Below are positions 1 to 8,954 of a DNA stretch of 64,000 bases, one piece after another; within the stretch, counting starts at the first letter, position 1, and every line of letters begins with the position of its first letter. Below the pieces are notes generated by a model. The model ran no database searches. It was not told the origin of the DNA and saw nothing but the letters and a program-made list of their open reading frames with translations. Origin of the DNA: Hydrogenophilales bacterium 16-64-46 (GTDB lineage: Bacteria; Pseudomonadota; Gammaproteobacteria; Burkholderiales; Thiobacillaceae); assembly GCA_002281775.1 (NCBI GenBank), contig NCGY01000006.1, positions 1-64,000 of the forward strand, given 5' to 3'. A program made the translations under genes and the position numbers.

Positions 1-765
1 CTCGCCGCGCAGGCCGGCGTGCGTTACTCGCTGAAGAATCCGCACGCCTACGTGCAGTCCAACATCGTCGGCTTTGCCAACCTGCTCGAAGGCTGCCGCC
101 ACCACGGCGTCAAGCACTTCGTCTACGCCAGCTCGTCCAGCGTGTACGGCGCCAACACCAAGATCCCGTTCTCCACCCACGATCCGGTCAACCACCCGGT
201 GAGCCTGTACGCCGCCAGCAAAAAAGCCAACGAGCTGATGGCGCACACCTACTCGCACCTCTACGGCCTGCCCACCACCGGCCTGCGCTACTTCACCGTG
301 TATGGTCCCTGGGGTAGGCCCGACATGTCGCCGTGGCTGTTCACCTCCGCCATCCTGGAAAACCGCACCATCGACGTCTTCAACCACGGCGACATGTCGC
401 GCGACTTCACCTACATCGACGACATCGCCGACGGCACCGTCAAAGTGCTCGACCGCATCCCGCAGGGCAACTCCGCGTTCGACCACATGAACCCCGACCC
501 GGCCTCGAGCCACGCCCCTTACCGTCTCTACAACATCGGCAACCACACCCCGGTGCAGCTGATGGACTTCATCGGCACTATCGAAGCCGCGCTCGGCCAG
601 AGCGCGAAAAAGAACTTCCTGCCAATGCAGGACGGCGACGTGCAGGCGACTTACGCGGATGTGGACGACCTGATCCACGATACGGGATTCAAGCCAGCGA
701 CGACGCTGGAGTATGGGATCGGGAAGTGGGTGGAGTGGTATCAGAAGTACAAGCAGTTGGGCTGA
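1..765 (+). CDS. NAD-dependent epimerase, UDP-glucuronate 4-epimerase type (5' truncated)
   Basis: The reading frame is open from the first base and ends at TGA 763-765, so the N-terminus with the Rossmann nucleotide-binding loop lies outside the window. The visible 254 residues belong to the extended short-chain dehydrogenase family: an ASSSSVYG segment, then the catalytic YAASK Tyr/Lys motif, then [15 protein letters not shown], which is characteristic of the CapI/UDP-glucuronate 4-epimerase branch. The family interconverts UDP-glucuronate and UDP-galacturonate for capsule, LPS or exopolysaccharide. No polysaccharide neighbour is visible on this side because an insertion element follows directly. 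Exact substrate is inferred; UDP-glucose epimerase is the alternative. Confidence 0.88.
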   Translation, partial: LAAQAGVRYSLKNPHAYVQSNIVGFANLLEGCRHHGVKHFVYASSSSVYGANTKIPFSTHDPVNHPVSLYAASKKANELMAHTYSHLYGLPTTGLRYFTVYGPWGRPDMSPWLFTSAILENRTIDVFNHGDMSRDFTYIDDIADGTVKVLDRIPQGNSAFDHMNPDPASSHAPYRLYNIGNHTPVQLMDFIGTIEAALGQSAKKNFLPMQDGDVQATYADVDDLIHDTGFKPATTLEYGIGKWVEWYQKYKQLG

Positions 766-821
766 TCAGACCGATCCGGCCCCCAGCCCCTTGGCATACT
801 TGATTATGGATGTATATTTTC

Positions 822-849
822 TGACCTTCCCCCGAAATTTCGTCTTTCA
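822..849 (+). repeat. Left terminal inverted repeat of the IS3 element
   Basis: Starts TGACCTTCCC and ends CGTCTTTCA. It matches the reverse complement of 2076-2103 at 22 of 28 positions and lies 40 bp before the OrfA start. Confidence 0.8.
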
Positions 850-889
850 ATGGTGACGTAGTATTGACGTTAACTTGGGAAGAGGAAAG

Positions 890-1179
890 ATGAAGATACC
901 GAAGCAGGAATACACCGTCGAATTCAAGGAACTGGCGGTCAAACGTGTCAGGGACGGCCAGGCGGTTGGCGCGGTGGCCAAGGAGTTGGGATTGATCGAG
1001 CAGACTCTGCGCAACTGGGTCAAAGCGCACGCCGCAGGCAAGCTCAACGCTCCCGGTGCCCGGAAGATCACCCCGGAAGAAATGGAGCTTTCAAGGCTGC
1101 GAGCCAAGAACATCCGGCTACGCCGGGAGTGTGAAATCCTAAAAAAGCGACGGCATACTTCGCAAAAGATGCGCTGTGA
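890..1179 (+). pseudogene. IS3 OrfA (HTH protein), probably frameshifted at an A6 run
   Basis: ATG 890 follows an AGAGGAAAG ribosome site. The first 80 or so residues read as a typical OrfA: an HTH segment (AVKRVRDGQAVGAVAKELGL) followed by a leucine-zipper-like region ending EILKK. The normal family ending, KKATAYFAKDAL and stop, is present but in the -1 frame after the A6G run at 1141-1147, stopping at 1179 and overlapping the OrfB GTG. The unshifted frame instead reads on to 1327. Either one A has been lost from the run, or this is a -1 slippage site; A6G is also the classic IS3 slippage motif, so the sequence alone cannot decide. Confidence 0.7.
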
Positions 1180-2064
1180 AGTTTGCCTGGATCGACACGC
1201 AGCGCAGGCGCTACGCCCTGTCCGAGATGTGTCCCGTACTGAACGTCAGCACAGGCGGCTACCGCGCCTGGAAACGCGGCGGCAAGTCCAACCGGAAACG
1301 TCTGCGACACCCAGCTGCTGGCGCTGATCCGCGCCATCCATGCCGAGTTCAAAGGTGTCTATTGCAGCCCCCGCATGGTGCTGGAACTGCGAGCCCGGGG
1401 ATTCTCGGCGAGCAAGGAGCGCGTCGAGCGGTTGATGCAGGAGAACGGTATTCGGGCGCGACACAAGCGCAAATTCAAGGTCACGACAGACTCGAAGCAC
1501 GGCCTGCCGGTGGCGGACAACCTGCTGGACCGAAACTTCATGCCCGAAGCCCCGAACCGGGTCTGGACCTCCGACATCACCTGCCTGTGGACGGACGAAG
1601 GCTGGCTGCATCTGGCCATCGTCCTCGACCTGTTCAACCGCGAAGTGGTGGGCTGGTCGCTCAAGCCGCGCATGACGGCGGACATCGTCACGGATGCCCT
1701 GACCATGGCGTGGTTCAGGAGGAAGCCCGTGCTGGGCGTTTTGCATCATTCCGACCGGGGCAGTCAATACGCCAGCCAGGTGTTTCAGGACAAGCTCGCT
1801 GAGTACGGCATGACCTGCTCGATGAGCCGCAAGGGAAACTGCTGGGACAACGCCCCGACCGAGAGCTGGTTCAACAGCTTCAAGAACGAGCGGTTGCATG
1901 GCATCGGCTTTGCTACACGCGAGGACATGAGGGCGACGGCGTTCGAGTACATCGAGGTGTTATACAACCGGAAGCGACGGCATTCGACTCTGGGCTACAA
2001 GTCGCCGACGCAGTTCATGCATGACTGGCTGGGAGGTCAACCATTGGAAAAACAGGTAGCATGA
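1176..2064 (+). pseudogene. IS3 OrfB transposase (DDE), frameshifted near 1303
   Basis: OrfB begins at GTG 1176 (MKFAWIDTQRRRYAL) in one frame and continues from GDTQLLALIRAIH in the next frame after a net shift around 1299-1307; the two parts together make a full-length IS3 transposase. The downstream part has the integrase catalytic residues in TSDITCLW, HHSDRGSQY and the Glu of NAPTESWFNSFK, and the conserved YNRKRRHSTLGYKSP end. The frameshift removes the link between the N-terminal HTH-like part and the catalytic core, so transposition by this copy is unlikely unless the shift is a sequencing error. Confidence 0.82.
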
Positions 2065-2075
2065 AACCCACCTGA

Positions 2076-2103
2076 TGGAAGACGAAAAACCGAGGGGAGG
2101 TCA
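2076..2103 (-). repeat. Right terminal inverted repeat of the IS3 element
   Basis: The reverse complement begins TGACCTCCCC and ends CGTCTTCCA, pairing with the left repeat at 822-849. It starts 12 bp after the OrfB stop. Confidence 0.8.
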
Positions 2104-2129
2104 CCCCATCCAGTGTCAGGGCAATGACG

Positions 2130-2543
2130 CTAATGGTCCGGCAGCCCCTGCAAGTGGGCACCGGGCGCGAGTTGTGCCCGCAGATGACTGCCCTGCGCGA
2201 TTTCCAGCGCGTAGCGCGCCGCCACCGGCGGGCAGTGCATCGTGTCGCTGCGCGGTTGCATGTCGGCGCGATGCACCACGCGTCCGCCGTCGTCGAGGAA
2301 GGCGATGGTGAGCGGCAGCGGGGTATCGCGCATCCAGAAACAATGGCGGCCGGGGGCTTCGAAGACGAACAACATGCCGGAGTCGGCGGCGAGGTGGGTG
2401 CGTCCCATGAGGCCGCGCTGGCGGGCGGCGGGCGTGGCGACGACTTCGACCTGGATGCGCTGGCCGCCGACGATCAGCGGCAGGCGCTCGGCCGCCGTTG
2501 CCGCGCCGGACAGGCACAGCGCAACGAGCAGTCTAAAGCGCAT
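2130..2543 (-). CDS. DUF192 family exported protein
   Basis: A 137-residue protein with a clear signal peptide ([17 protein letters not shown], cleavage expected near residue 18) followed by a DUF192 domain with family hallmarks GLMGRTHL, GMLFVF, CFWMRDTPLPLTIAFLD. Members are small secreted or periplasmic proteins of unknown biochemical role. The ATG at 2541-2543 lies inside the last codons of purK (11-bp overlap), so it is the distal gene of a purE-purK-DUF192 operon. No purine-related function should be inferred from that alone. Confidence 0.82.
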   Translation of the reverse strand: MRFRLLVALCLSGAATAAERLPLIVGGQRIQVEVVATPAARQRGLMGRTHLAADSGMLFVFEAPGRHCFWMRDTPLPLTIAFLDDGGRVVHRADMQPRSDTMHCPPVAARYALEIAQGSHLRAQLAPGAHLQGLPDH

Positions 2544-3669
2544 GAGATAGTGCCTCGGCCAGTCGCAAGGCCGCATCAGGGTCGGCGTCGAGCACGCTGA
2601 AATGCCCCATCTTGCGGCCCGGGCGGGCGCTGTCCTTGCCGTAGAGATGCAGCTTGACGTTGGGGTGGGCGAACAGCGTGCCCCAGGCAGGATCGCCGCG
2701 CTGCCAGCGATCACCCAGGAGATTGACCATGGCCACGGGCGACAGCAGACGGGTGTCGCCCAGCGGCAGGCCGGCGAGACTACGTACCTGCTGTTCGAAC
2801 TGGTCGGTGACGCAGGCCTCAAGCGTGTAGTGGCCGGAATTGTGCGGGCGCGGGGCGACCTCGTTGACCAGCAACTGGCCATCCACGACGAAGAACTCCA
2901 CCGCCATCACGCCGATGTAGCCCAGCGCGTCGGCAATCGCGCGTGCCTTTGATTGTGCGTCGCGGGCGAGTTCAGCCGGAATGCGCGCCGGCACCAGCGA
3001 GACATCGAGGATGCCGTTGGCATGGCGGTTTTCGGCGACCGGAAAGAGCGCCGATTCGCCGAGGTCGTTGCGTGCGAGGACGACGGAGACTTCGCGGTCC
3101 AGCCGCACGAAGCCTTCGAGCACGCAGGCCACACCGCCGAATTCGCGGAAGGCGGCCCGCGCGTCGTCGACGCTGGCGACGCGCGCCTGGCCCTTGCCGT
3201 CGTAGCCCAGTCGCGCCACTTTCAGGAGCGCGGGCGTGCCGGTCTGGCGCAGCGCCGCGTCGAGATCGGCTTCCTGCTGCACGACAACAAAGGGCGCGGT
3301 GGCGAAGCCGCGTTCGGCCAGCCAGGATTTCTCGCACGCGCGATCTTGTGCGATGGCGACCGCTTCGGCCGCCGGCGTCACCCGGCACACGCTGGCCAGG
3401 GCGGTGAGGCTTGCGGCCGGCACATTCTCGAATTCGGTGGTGATCGCGGCGCAGCTATCGGCCAGCTGCGCCAACGCGGCTTGGTCGTCGTAGCCCGCTC
3501 GGATGTGCAGGTCGGCGATGCGACCGGCCGGGCTTGCCGGATCGGGGTCGAGCACCGCGATCCGGTAACCCAGGGTGCGTGCGGCGACCACGAACATGCG
3601 GCCGAGCTGGCCGCCGCCGAGAATGCCGAGCGTCTGGCCCGGCAGGATCGGCAGAGAGTTATTCGACAT
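2533..3669 (-). CDS. purK: 5-(carboxyamino)imidazole ribonucleotide synthase
   Basis: Uses ATP and bicarbonate to convert AIR to N5-CAIR, a step of de novo purine synthesis, in the cytosol. The 378-residue product begins [25 protein letters not shown] with the N-terminal nucleotide-fold glycine motif, has the ATP-grasp centre ([24 protein letters not shown]) and the conserved [14 protein letters not shown] segment near residue 265. The start is set at 3669, inside the end of purE, rather than an in-frame ATG at 3708, because the family begins just before GGGQLGRM. The overlap implies translational coupling to purE. Confidence 0.95.
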   Translation of the reverse strand: MSNNSLPILPGQTLGILGGGQLGRMFVVAARTLGYRIAVLDPDPASPAGRIADLHIRAGYDDQAALAQLADSCAAITTEFENVPAASLTALASVCRVTPAAEAVAIAQDRACEKSWLAERGFATAPFVVVQQEADLDAALRQTGTPALLKVARLGYDGKGQARVASVDDARAAFREFGGVACVLEGFVRLDREVSVVLARNDLGESALFPVAENRHANGILDVSLVPARIPAELARDAQSKARAIADALGYIGVMAVEFFVVDGQLLVNEVAPRPHNSGHYTLEACVTDQFEQQVRSLAGLPLGDTRLLSPVAMVNLLGDRWQRGDPAWGTLFAHPNVKLHLYGKDSARPGRKMGHFSVLDADPDAALRLAEALSHAL

Positions 3670-4153
3670 CCGGCAGGTCCATCGCCAGGGCGGAGTCGGA
3701 CTGGCCACGCCGGAAATCGTGCAGCTGCTCGGCCAGCCCGGGATCGGTGCGCGCGATCAGGGCGGCGGCAAAAAGGGCCGCATTGGCCGCGCCGGCTTCG
3801 CCGATGGCAAACGTGGCGACAGGGATGCCCTTGGGCATCTGCACAATCGAGAGCAGCGAATCCATGCCCTTGAGGTATTTGGACGGCACTGGCACGCCAA
3901 GAACCGGCACGATGGTCTTGGCCGCCAACATCCCGGGCAGATGCGCCGCGCCGCCCGCGCCGGCGACGATGGCTTGAAGACCGCGTGCTTCCGCTTCTTC
4001 AGCGTAGCGGTAGAGCAGGTCGGGCGTGCGATGCGCCGACACCACCCGGGTCTCGAACGGCACGCCCAGCTGCTTCAGGATGCGTGCGGCGTGCTGCATC
4101 ACCTCCCAGTCGCTGGAGGATCCCATCACCACGCCTACCTGCGGAGCGTTCAT
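3659..4153 (-). CDS. purE: 5-(carboxyamino)imidazole ribonucleotide mutase
   Basis: A 164-residue class I PurE that moves the carboxylate of N5-CAIR to make CAIR. Visible motifs are [14 protein letters not shown] (phosphate/ribose loop with catalytic Ser-Asp), VVSAHRTPD (catalytic His), and [13 protein letters not shown]. The start at 4153 gives [11 protein letters not shown], as in the family; an upstream in-frame ATG at 4213 would add a non-conserved tail. It leads the purE-purK-DUF192 operon and is divergent from the DMT gene at 4225. Confidence 0.95.
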   Translation of the reverse strand: MNAPQVGVVMGSSSDWEVMQHAARILKQLGVPFETRVVSAHRTPDLLYRYAEEAEARGLQAIVAGAGGAAHLPGMLAAKTIVPVLGVPVPSKYLKGMDSLLSIVQMPKGIPVATFAIGEAGAANAALFAAALIARTDPGLAEQLHDFRRGQSDSALAMDLPDVE

Positions 4154-4224
4154 CGTGCTGTCCCTGATTGCCGTAAAAGGCCGCATTTTATCCCTACAAT
4201 GCGGCAGCATCACCGGAGCACACC

Positions 4225-4569
4225 ATGCCTGCCTCGCTGCAAACCCTCATCCTGCTCACGTTGTCGAACGTGTTCATGACCTTTGCCTGGTATGCGCACC
4301 TCAAGGAGATGAACAACCAGCCGTGGATACTCGCGGCGTTTGCCAGCTGGGGCATCGCGCTGTTCGAGTATCTGCTGCAGGTGCCAGGCAACCGCATCGG
4401 CTACACGGTATTCACCCTGCCACAGCTGAAAATCCTGCAGGAAGTCATCACGCTGACCGTGTTCGTGCCGTTTGCGGTCTTCTACATGAAGGCCGAACTG
4501 AAATGGGATTTCCTCTGGGCCGGGCTGTGCCTGATGGGGGCCGTGTACTTCATGTTCCGTTCTGCCTGA
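4225..4569 (+). CDS. DMT family small membrane protein (DUF486)
   Basis: A 114-residue integral membrane protein with four hydrophobic segments (about 5-22, 32-50, 62-80, 95-112). The sequence ANLSN-like start, WYAHLK near residue 24, the [14 protein letters not shown] segment and a KAELKWD loop match the DUF486/DMT superfamily of four-helix proteins. Transport substrate is unknown. The gene is monocistronic between the divergent purE and the convergent tusE-like gene, with a TACAAT -10-like hexamer at 4193-4198. Confidence 0.82.
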   Translation: MPASLQTLILLTLSNVFMTFAWYAHLKEMNNQPWILAAFASWGIALFEYLLQVPGNRIGYTVFTLPQLKILQEVITLTVFVPFAVFYMKAELKWDFLWAGLCLMGAVYFMFRSA

Positions 4570-4602
4570 ATACAGCGCACCAGCGCTTGATCCCGCGCCA
4601 TG

Positions 4603-4627
4603 AAAAAAGCCCCGCTGGGCGGGGCTT
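4603..4627 (-). terminator. Rho-independent terminator of the tusE-like gene
   Basis: On the minus strand a GCCCCGCCCAGCGGGGC hairpin is followed by TTTTTT, 19 bp after the tusE-like stop codon. It also lies 34 bp beyond the convergent DMT gene, but the T run favours the minus strand. Confidence 0.85.
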
Positions 4628-4645
4628 CTGGCGCAGCGGCGTGGA

Positions 4646-4978
4646 TTACACGCAGCCGGTCGGCTTCGGCGTGCCGGCGTAACGGCCGGCCTGTTTGGCG
4701 GGGCCGAAGGGGAAGAGGTCGAAGAGGAATTTCTTGTCGCCCCATTCGGGGCCGAATTCTTCCTTCAGGCCTTTTTGCAGGAAACGCAGGTTGGGCGCGG
4801 TGCCGTTCTGCGCGAACTGGTCGCGCATGTAGTGGATCACTTTCCAGTGGTCTTCCTGGAGTTCCAGCTTGTCTTCCTTGGCCAGTTCGACGGCCAGTTC
4901 CTCGGACCAGTCTTCCAGATTGACCAGATAGCCTTCGGGGTCGGTTTCGACGATCTTGCCGTTGATTTCGCGTTCCAT
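4646..4978 (-). CDS. TusE/DsrC-like sulfur carrier protein
   Basis: A 110-residue DsrC/TusE-family protein. Family members accept persulfide sulfur on a penultimate C-terminal cysteine, either in tRNA 2-thiouridine synthesis (TusE) or in dissimilatory sulfur metabolism (DsrC). The C-terminal arm ends AGTPKPTGCV, so the penultimate Cys is present; the second Cys that true DsrC has about ten residues earlier is replaced (QAGRYAG), which argues for TusE or a DsrC-like variant rather than canonical DsrC. The core has DHWKVIHYMRDQF and LFPFGPAKQA. It lies 81 bp downstream of a tandem rhodanese gene on the same strand, a plausible sulfur donor partner (inference). Confidence 0.87.
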   Translation of the reverse strand: MEREINGKIVETDPEGYLVNLEDWSEELAVELAKEDKLELQEDHWKVIHYMRDQFAQNGTAPNLRFLQKGLKEEFGPEWGDKKFLFDLFPFGPAKQAGRYAGTPKPTGCV

Positions 4979-5059
4979 GGTGTGTGTCCTTGCAATTAAT
5001 AAAGATTGTGGTGACCAACCTTAAAATAACCAAGTAAATGAGTCAACTACTCGCTGGGG

Positions 5060-5713
5060 TTACTTGCTGGCCGGTTTGCCGCCGGCGGCCTTCCAGGCTT
5101 CGAGGCCGCCTTCGATGAAGCGGGCCTTGCAGCCGGCAGCACGCAGGGTGTCGACGACCGAATTCGACACGGCCCCGCCGCGCACGCAGTAGATCACCAC
5201 GTCCCTGTCGCGCGGAATGTTGCCCTGCCAGCTGTCGATCTGCGACGGATCCTTCCAGACCGCACCGGGCAGGACCTCATTTGACGCGGCGTGGTCGGCT
5301 TCGCGGCGCACGTCGAGGATGAACTGGTCGCCAGGGTCGAACTCCGCCGGCGCAAGGGTGCGCGGGGCGAGCGCCCGGTACGCGCGGTAGCCACCCGCGA
5401 TGGTCGAGACATTCACGTAACCCAGGGTTTGCAGCGCGTCCGCGCCGAGCGCGCCGCGATTGCCGCCGTTGCAGAAGGTGACGACAGGCGTGTGCTTGTC
5501 GGGCAGCGCGGCCGCGATGGCCTCGGTGAGCTGCGCAAGCGGCAGGTTGGTTGCGCCCGTGACCGTGCCGGCGGCGTGTTCGGCCGGTTCGCGTACGTCG
5601 AGGATGAACGCGCCGGCGGCACGCTGGGCGTCCACGGTTTCAGGCGGGGTTTGCCGGATGCGGGCACGCGCCTCCAAGGCTTTTTTGAGGAATTCGGGAT
5701 CGTGGTTGTCCAT
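5060..5713 (-). CDS. Tandem-domain rhodanese-like sulfurtransferase
   Basis: A 217-residue protein with two rhodanese domains (about 25-115 and 125-215). Both carry a candidate catalytic Cys loop: TFCNGGNRGALG in the first and YCVRGGAVSNS in the second, so both could carry a persulfide, unlike classic two-domain rhodaneses in which only one is active. No signal peptide is seen, so it is probably cytosolic. Start 5713 (MDNHDPEFL) is preferred over upstream ATG 5764, which would overlap chrA. Neighbours chrA upstream (13 bp) and the tusE-like carrier downstream suggest sulfur trafficking, but the partner is inferred. Confidence 0.85.
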   Translation of the reverse strand: MDNHDPEFLKKALEARARIRQTPPETVDAQRAAGAFILDVREPAEHAAGTVTGATNLPLAQLTEAIAAALPDKHTPVVTFCNGGNRGALGADALQTLGYVNVSTIAGGYRAYRALAPRTLAPAEFDPGDQFILDVRREADHAASNEVLPGAVWKDPSQIDSWQGNIPRDRDVVIYCVRGGAVSNSVVDTLRAAGCKARFIEGGLEAWKAAGGKPASK

Positions 5714-5726
5714 GTTCGTGAGCCTT

Positions 5727-7055
5727 TCAGACGAGTAATGCATGAGCGAGACCAAACAGGGCACACACAGCGATGACGCGCATGATGTCCTGTTTGTATT
5801 GCCAGAGTGCGACGAAGCTTGCCACGGCGAGGACGACAGGAAACCACTCGAAGCCGCCGGAGAACGGGGCGGCCTCGGTCGCGCGCGGCCAGAAGGTGTG
5901 CCAGGCGAAGAACACCGCCAGGTTCACGATCACGCCGACCACCGCGGCGGTGACGCCGGTGAGTGGCGCGGTGAATTTCAGTTCGCCACGTGTTGCTTCC
6001 ACCAGCGGCCCGCCGGCAAGGATGAACCAGAACGAGGGCAGGAAGGTGAAAAAAGTCGCGACCGCCGCGCCCGCCAGCCCGGCGGCGACGGGCTGGGCGA
6101 ATACTTCTTTGGCGACGCCGCCCAGATAGCCCACCCAGGTGACGATCATGATGAGCGGGCCGGGCGTGGTTTCACCCAGCGCCAAGCCGTCGATCATTTG
6201 CGGGCCGGTGAGCCAGCCGTAGGTTTCAACCGCGCCCTGGTAGACGTAGGGCAGTACCGCATACGCGCCGCCGATGGTGAGAAAGGCCGCGCCGGTGAAG
6301 AATTCCCCCATGTCAGCCAGGGTGCCGACACCCCCCAGCGCGAGGATCGCGGTGGCCCATATCACGATGAAAATCAGGGTGGTGAGCGTGAACTTCGTCC
6401 ACGAGAATTTCGCGTGCGGGGGCGTCGGCGTATTGTCGTCGATCAGCGCCGGGCCGTAGTCCTTATTCGACGCGCCGTGCCCGCCGCCGCCCCGGAACTT
6501 GGCCGGTGCGAGCTTGCCGCCGATCGCACCCAGGATTGCCGCCGCGAGCACGATCCACGGAAACGCGATCTTGAAGTAAAAAATCCCGACGAAAGCCGCC
6601 GCCGCGATGCCCCACAACAGGCTGTTTTTCAGCGCACGGCTGCCGATGCGCCACGCCGCGAACAGCACCACCGCGACCACCGCCGGCTTGATGCCGTAAA
6701 AAATCCCCTGCACTAGCGGTACGTCACCATAAGCCAGATACACCCCGGCGAGCAGGGAGAGCAACGCGAACGCCGGCAGGAAAAACAGCACCCCGGCCAG
6801 CACCGCGCCCTTCACACCGTGCATGAGCCAACTGATGTAGATCGCGAGCTGGATCGCCTCCGGTCCTGGCAGCAACATGCAGTAGTTCAGGCCATGTAGA
6901 TAGCGGTGTTCGGAGATCCAGCGGCGTTTTTCGACCAGCTCGGTATGCATCATCGCGATCTGCCCGGCAGGGCCGCCGAAGCTGATGAAGCCGAGCTTGA
7001 GCCAGTATTTGAAGGCGTGCCCAAGCGTGACGGGCGAGAGGCGTGCGGTGTCCAA
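5727..7055 (-). CDS. chrA: Chromate transporter, two-domain (long-chain CHR) type
   Basis: A 442-residue polytopic membrane protein with two CHR domains. The N-terminal half has KLGFISFGGPAGQIAMMH and the GLNYCMLLPGPEAIQLA motif; the C-terminal half repeats this as GAAFLTIGGAYAVLPYV and GLALGETTPGPLIM. The family exports chromate, usually in exchange for or with sulfate-like anions. I place the start at TTG 7055, seven bases after a GGAG, because it gives a family-like start; an ATG at 7172 would add 39 residues with no family similarity and would cover the operator-like palindrome. It is divergent from the dab operon. Confidence 0.88.
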   Translation of the reverse strand: MDTARLSPVTLGHAFKYWLKLGFISFGGPAGQIAMMHTELVEKRRWISEHRYLHGLNYCMLLPGPEAIQLAIYISWLMHGVKGAVLAGVLFFLPAFALLSLLAGVYLAYGDVPLVQGIFYGIKPAVVAVVLFAAWRIGSRALKNSLLWGIAAAAFVGIFYFKIAFPWIVLAAAILGAIGGKLAPAKFRGGGGHGASNKDYGPALIDDNTPTPPHAKFSWTKFTLTTLIFIVIWATAILALGGVGTLADMGEFFTGAAFLTIGGAYAVLPYVYQGAVETYGWLTGPQMIDGLALGETTPGPLIMIVTWVGYLGGVAKEVFAQPVAAGLAGAAVATFFTFLPSFWFILAGGPLVEATRGELKFTAPLTGVTAAVVGVIVNLAVFFAWHTFWPRATEAAPFSGGFEWFPVVLAVASFVALWQYKQDIMRVIAVCALFGLAHALLV

Positions 7056-7170
7056 TGCGGTTCTCCAGAGTCGCGTGCCGGGCTTGGACGGGACACCGTC
7101 TGCAGCGGGAGCCGGGTTTCCCGCAGGCAGGAGCTTAGCGGCTGTAATCACGGGCCGGACAAGAAAAAAC

Positions 7171-7185
7171 ATAACCGTTGGTTAT
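7171..7185. promoter_or_regulatory. Candidate CbbR (LysR-type) operator of the dab operon
   Basis: A 15-bp palindrome, ATAACCGTTGGTTAT, containing the LysR-type T-N11-A pattern. The same palindrome apart from one central base occurs before cbbL at 14057-14071. The distance from its end to the proposed -35 is 22 bp in both cases. It may also affect the divergent chrA gene. Confidence 0.6.
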
Positions 7186-7194
7186 GGGTTGAAT

Positions 7195-7236
7195 AATAAA
7201 TCCTGCTTATTGCTTATTCTGCGACGGGCCTATGAT
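7195..7236 (+). promoter_or_regulatory. Candidate dab operon promoter with LysR activation site
   Basis: TTATTG (7207-7212), an 18-bp spacer and TATGAT (7231-7236). A second dyad, AATAA-N7-TTATT at 7195-7211, overlaps the weak -35, as expected for a LysR-type activation site. The leader to dabB is about 50 nt. Confidence 0.45.
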
Positions 7237-7292
7237 GCGCAGAGCGTGATTGCGGGCCACCGCCCGTGCCATCGACCAACACCGGAGCCTCG

Positions 7293-8954
7293 ATGAATGC
7301 ACTGATCGTGTTGTTGCCCGCCCTGCCTGCCTTGTCCGCGCTGGCGATCCAGTTGTTTGCCTCGCCGCGCGGCCAGTGTGCGCCGCGCCTGTCGACGGGG
7401 TTCGGGCTGGCCGCATTCCTGCTGGCGCTGGCTTGGCTGGGGCTGAGCCTGGCGGGCACGACGCTCGATGGGCTGGGTCTGGCGCTTGATCCGCTGGCAG
7501 CCCTGATGGCCACCCTGATCAGCGGCATCGGCCAGATAGTGCGTCTGTATTCGCGGCGTTACATGGCGGAAGAAGCCGGCTACCGCCGCTTCTATGTTCT
7601 GCTTGACGTCATGATTGCCACCCTGCTGGTGATGGTGGCGGCAGATAACCTGCTGGTGCTGCTGGCGGCCTGGCACGGCGTGGGTGTGTTGCTGTATTTC
7701 CTGCTGGGGCTGGACACCGCAAGCCGGCCGGCGCACCGCTACGCGCTCTGGACCTTCTTCACCTACCGCGTCGGCGATCTGCCCCTGCTGCTGGCGGCGG
7801 TGCTGCTGTACCAGGCGTTCGGCACCTGGTCGCTGTCGGCGCTGTTTGCCGCCATCGACGCCCAGCCGGATATCACAACAGTATTCGGTCTGCCGCTGGT
7901 CGATACCGTGGCCGCGCTGGTGGCGCTATCGGCGTTTGCCCGTTCTGCCCAGTTCCTCATGCACACCTGGCTGCCTTACACCATGAGCGGCCCCACGCCG
8001 GTGTCGGCGCTGATGCACGCCGGCATCGTCAACGCGGGTGGCTTTCTGCTCAACCGCTTCGCGCCGGTGCTGGTGCACACGAGCGAAGTGCTGCACTGGA
8101 TTTTCCTCGTTGGACTGGTGACGGCGGTGGTCGGCTCGGTGCTTATGCTGGCGCAGAACGATATCAAGAAGTCGCTCGGCTACTCCACCATGGGGCAGAT
8201 GGGCTTCATGATCATGGAAGTCGGCGTGGGGGCGTTTTCGCTGGCGGTGTATCACCTCATCGCGCACGGCTTCTTCAAGGGCACGCTGTTTCTCGGCGCG
8301 GGCGGCGTGATCGGCGAAGCACGGCATAACGACGGCGTGCCGGCCAACGATCTCTATACCTTCGTGGTCGAGCGACGACCGGCTCCGCGTGCGCAGTCGT
8401 GGCTGGTGATGGTGGGCTTGAGCCTGGTGCTGCCGATTGCGGTGCTGGTCGCGGCGCACGGCGCGGTGGCGGCGGAACTCTTCCATCAGCAGGGTGCGAT
8501 CGTGCTGCTGTTCTTTGGCTGGCTGGCGGGCGCGCAGCTGGTGTTTTCCACGCACCGGATGCAGAGCGAACAGCCCTGGCGGCTGTTCATGCTGGTGCTG
8601 GTGTCGTTCGTGCTGGTGGTGATGGGCTATGTGCTGATCAGCCACGCCTTCGATCTCTTCCTTTATCCCGATGCGGCCTTCCGTGAACGCATCAACGAAG
8701 CGGCCGGCATCGACCTCGTTTGGTTCGATGTGCTGGTGGGCGTGCTGACCGTGGTAATCGTCGCCGGCTGGGTGCGGGCCTACCGTACCGAGCGGGATGT
8801 GCTCGCAGGCCGGGTGCGGCCCACGCCACCGCTGTGGCGCGATTTCTACGCGCTGGTATCGCGCGAGTTTTATGTTGCCGACGTGTACGCCGGGCTGGCG
8901 CGTGCCCTGCTTGCCGTGTCCGGGCGGCTGAACCTGTGGTTGCGCTGGCTATGA
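7293..8954 (+). CDS. dabB: DabB, NuoL/Mrp-type proton-conducting subunit of the DAB inorganic carbon pump
   Basis: A 553-residue, roughly 14-helix antiporter-like membrane protein (proton_antipo_M family). It has the HTWLPYTMSGPTPVSALMHAG motif segment (shown here in part) and the conserved NDIKKSLGYSTMGQMG. In Halothiobacillus, DabB couples ion flow to DabA to drive CO2 hydration to bicarbonate in the cytosol. No other respiratory complex I gene is nearby, which separates it from NuoL. Start ATG 7293 follows GGAG at 7283; an earlier in-frame ATG lacks that spacing. Its stop overlaps the next start as ATGA, showing translational coupling. Confidence 0.92.
   Translation: MNALIVLLPALPALSALAIQLFASPRGQCAPRLSTGFGLAAFLLALAWLGLSLAGTTLDGLGLALDPLAALMATLISGIGQIVRLYSRRYMAEEAGYRRFYVLLDVMIATLLVMVAADNLLVLLAAWHGVGVLLYFLLGLDTASRPAHRYALWTFFTYRVGDLPLLLAAVLLYQAFGTWSLSALFAAIDAQPDITTVFGLPLVDTVAALVALSAFARSAQFLMHTWLPYTMSGPTPVSALMHAGIVNAGGFLLNRFAPVLVHTSEVLHWIFLVGLVTAVVGSVLMLAQNDIKKSLGYSTMGQMGFMIMEVGVGAFSLAVYHLIAHGFFKGTLFLGAGGVIGEARHNDGVPANDLYTFVVERRPAPRAQSWLVMVGLSLVLPIAVLVAAHGAVAAELFHQQGAIVLLFFGWLAGAQLVFSTHRMQSEQPWRLFMLVLVSFVLVVMGYVLISHAFDLFLYPDAAFRERINEAAGIDLVWFDVLVGVLTVVIVAGWVRAYRTERDVLAGRVRPTPPLWRDFYALVSREFYVADVYAGLARALLAVSGRLNLWLRWL

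Larger units (their letters stand above)
822..2103 (+). mobile_element. IS3-family insertion sequence, both reading frames shifted
   Basis: An element of about 1282 bp bounded by imperfect 28-bp terminal inverted repeats, TGACCTTCCC... on the left and TGACCTCCCC... as reverse complement on the right (22 of 28 matching). It carries an OrfA with an N-terminal helix-turn-helix and an OrfB with a DDE integrase core, the standard IS3 layout. No convincing 3-bp target duplication is seen (TTC left, CCC right). Both ORFs contain shifts, so this copy is probably not autonomous. It sits between the epimerase and a DUF192 gene and does not visibly split a gene. Confidence 0.88.

Noticed and set aside
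4646..4978. Canonical DsrC of the dissimilatory sulfite reductase system
   Set aside because: The second conserved C-terminal cysteine is absent and no dsr genes are in the window.
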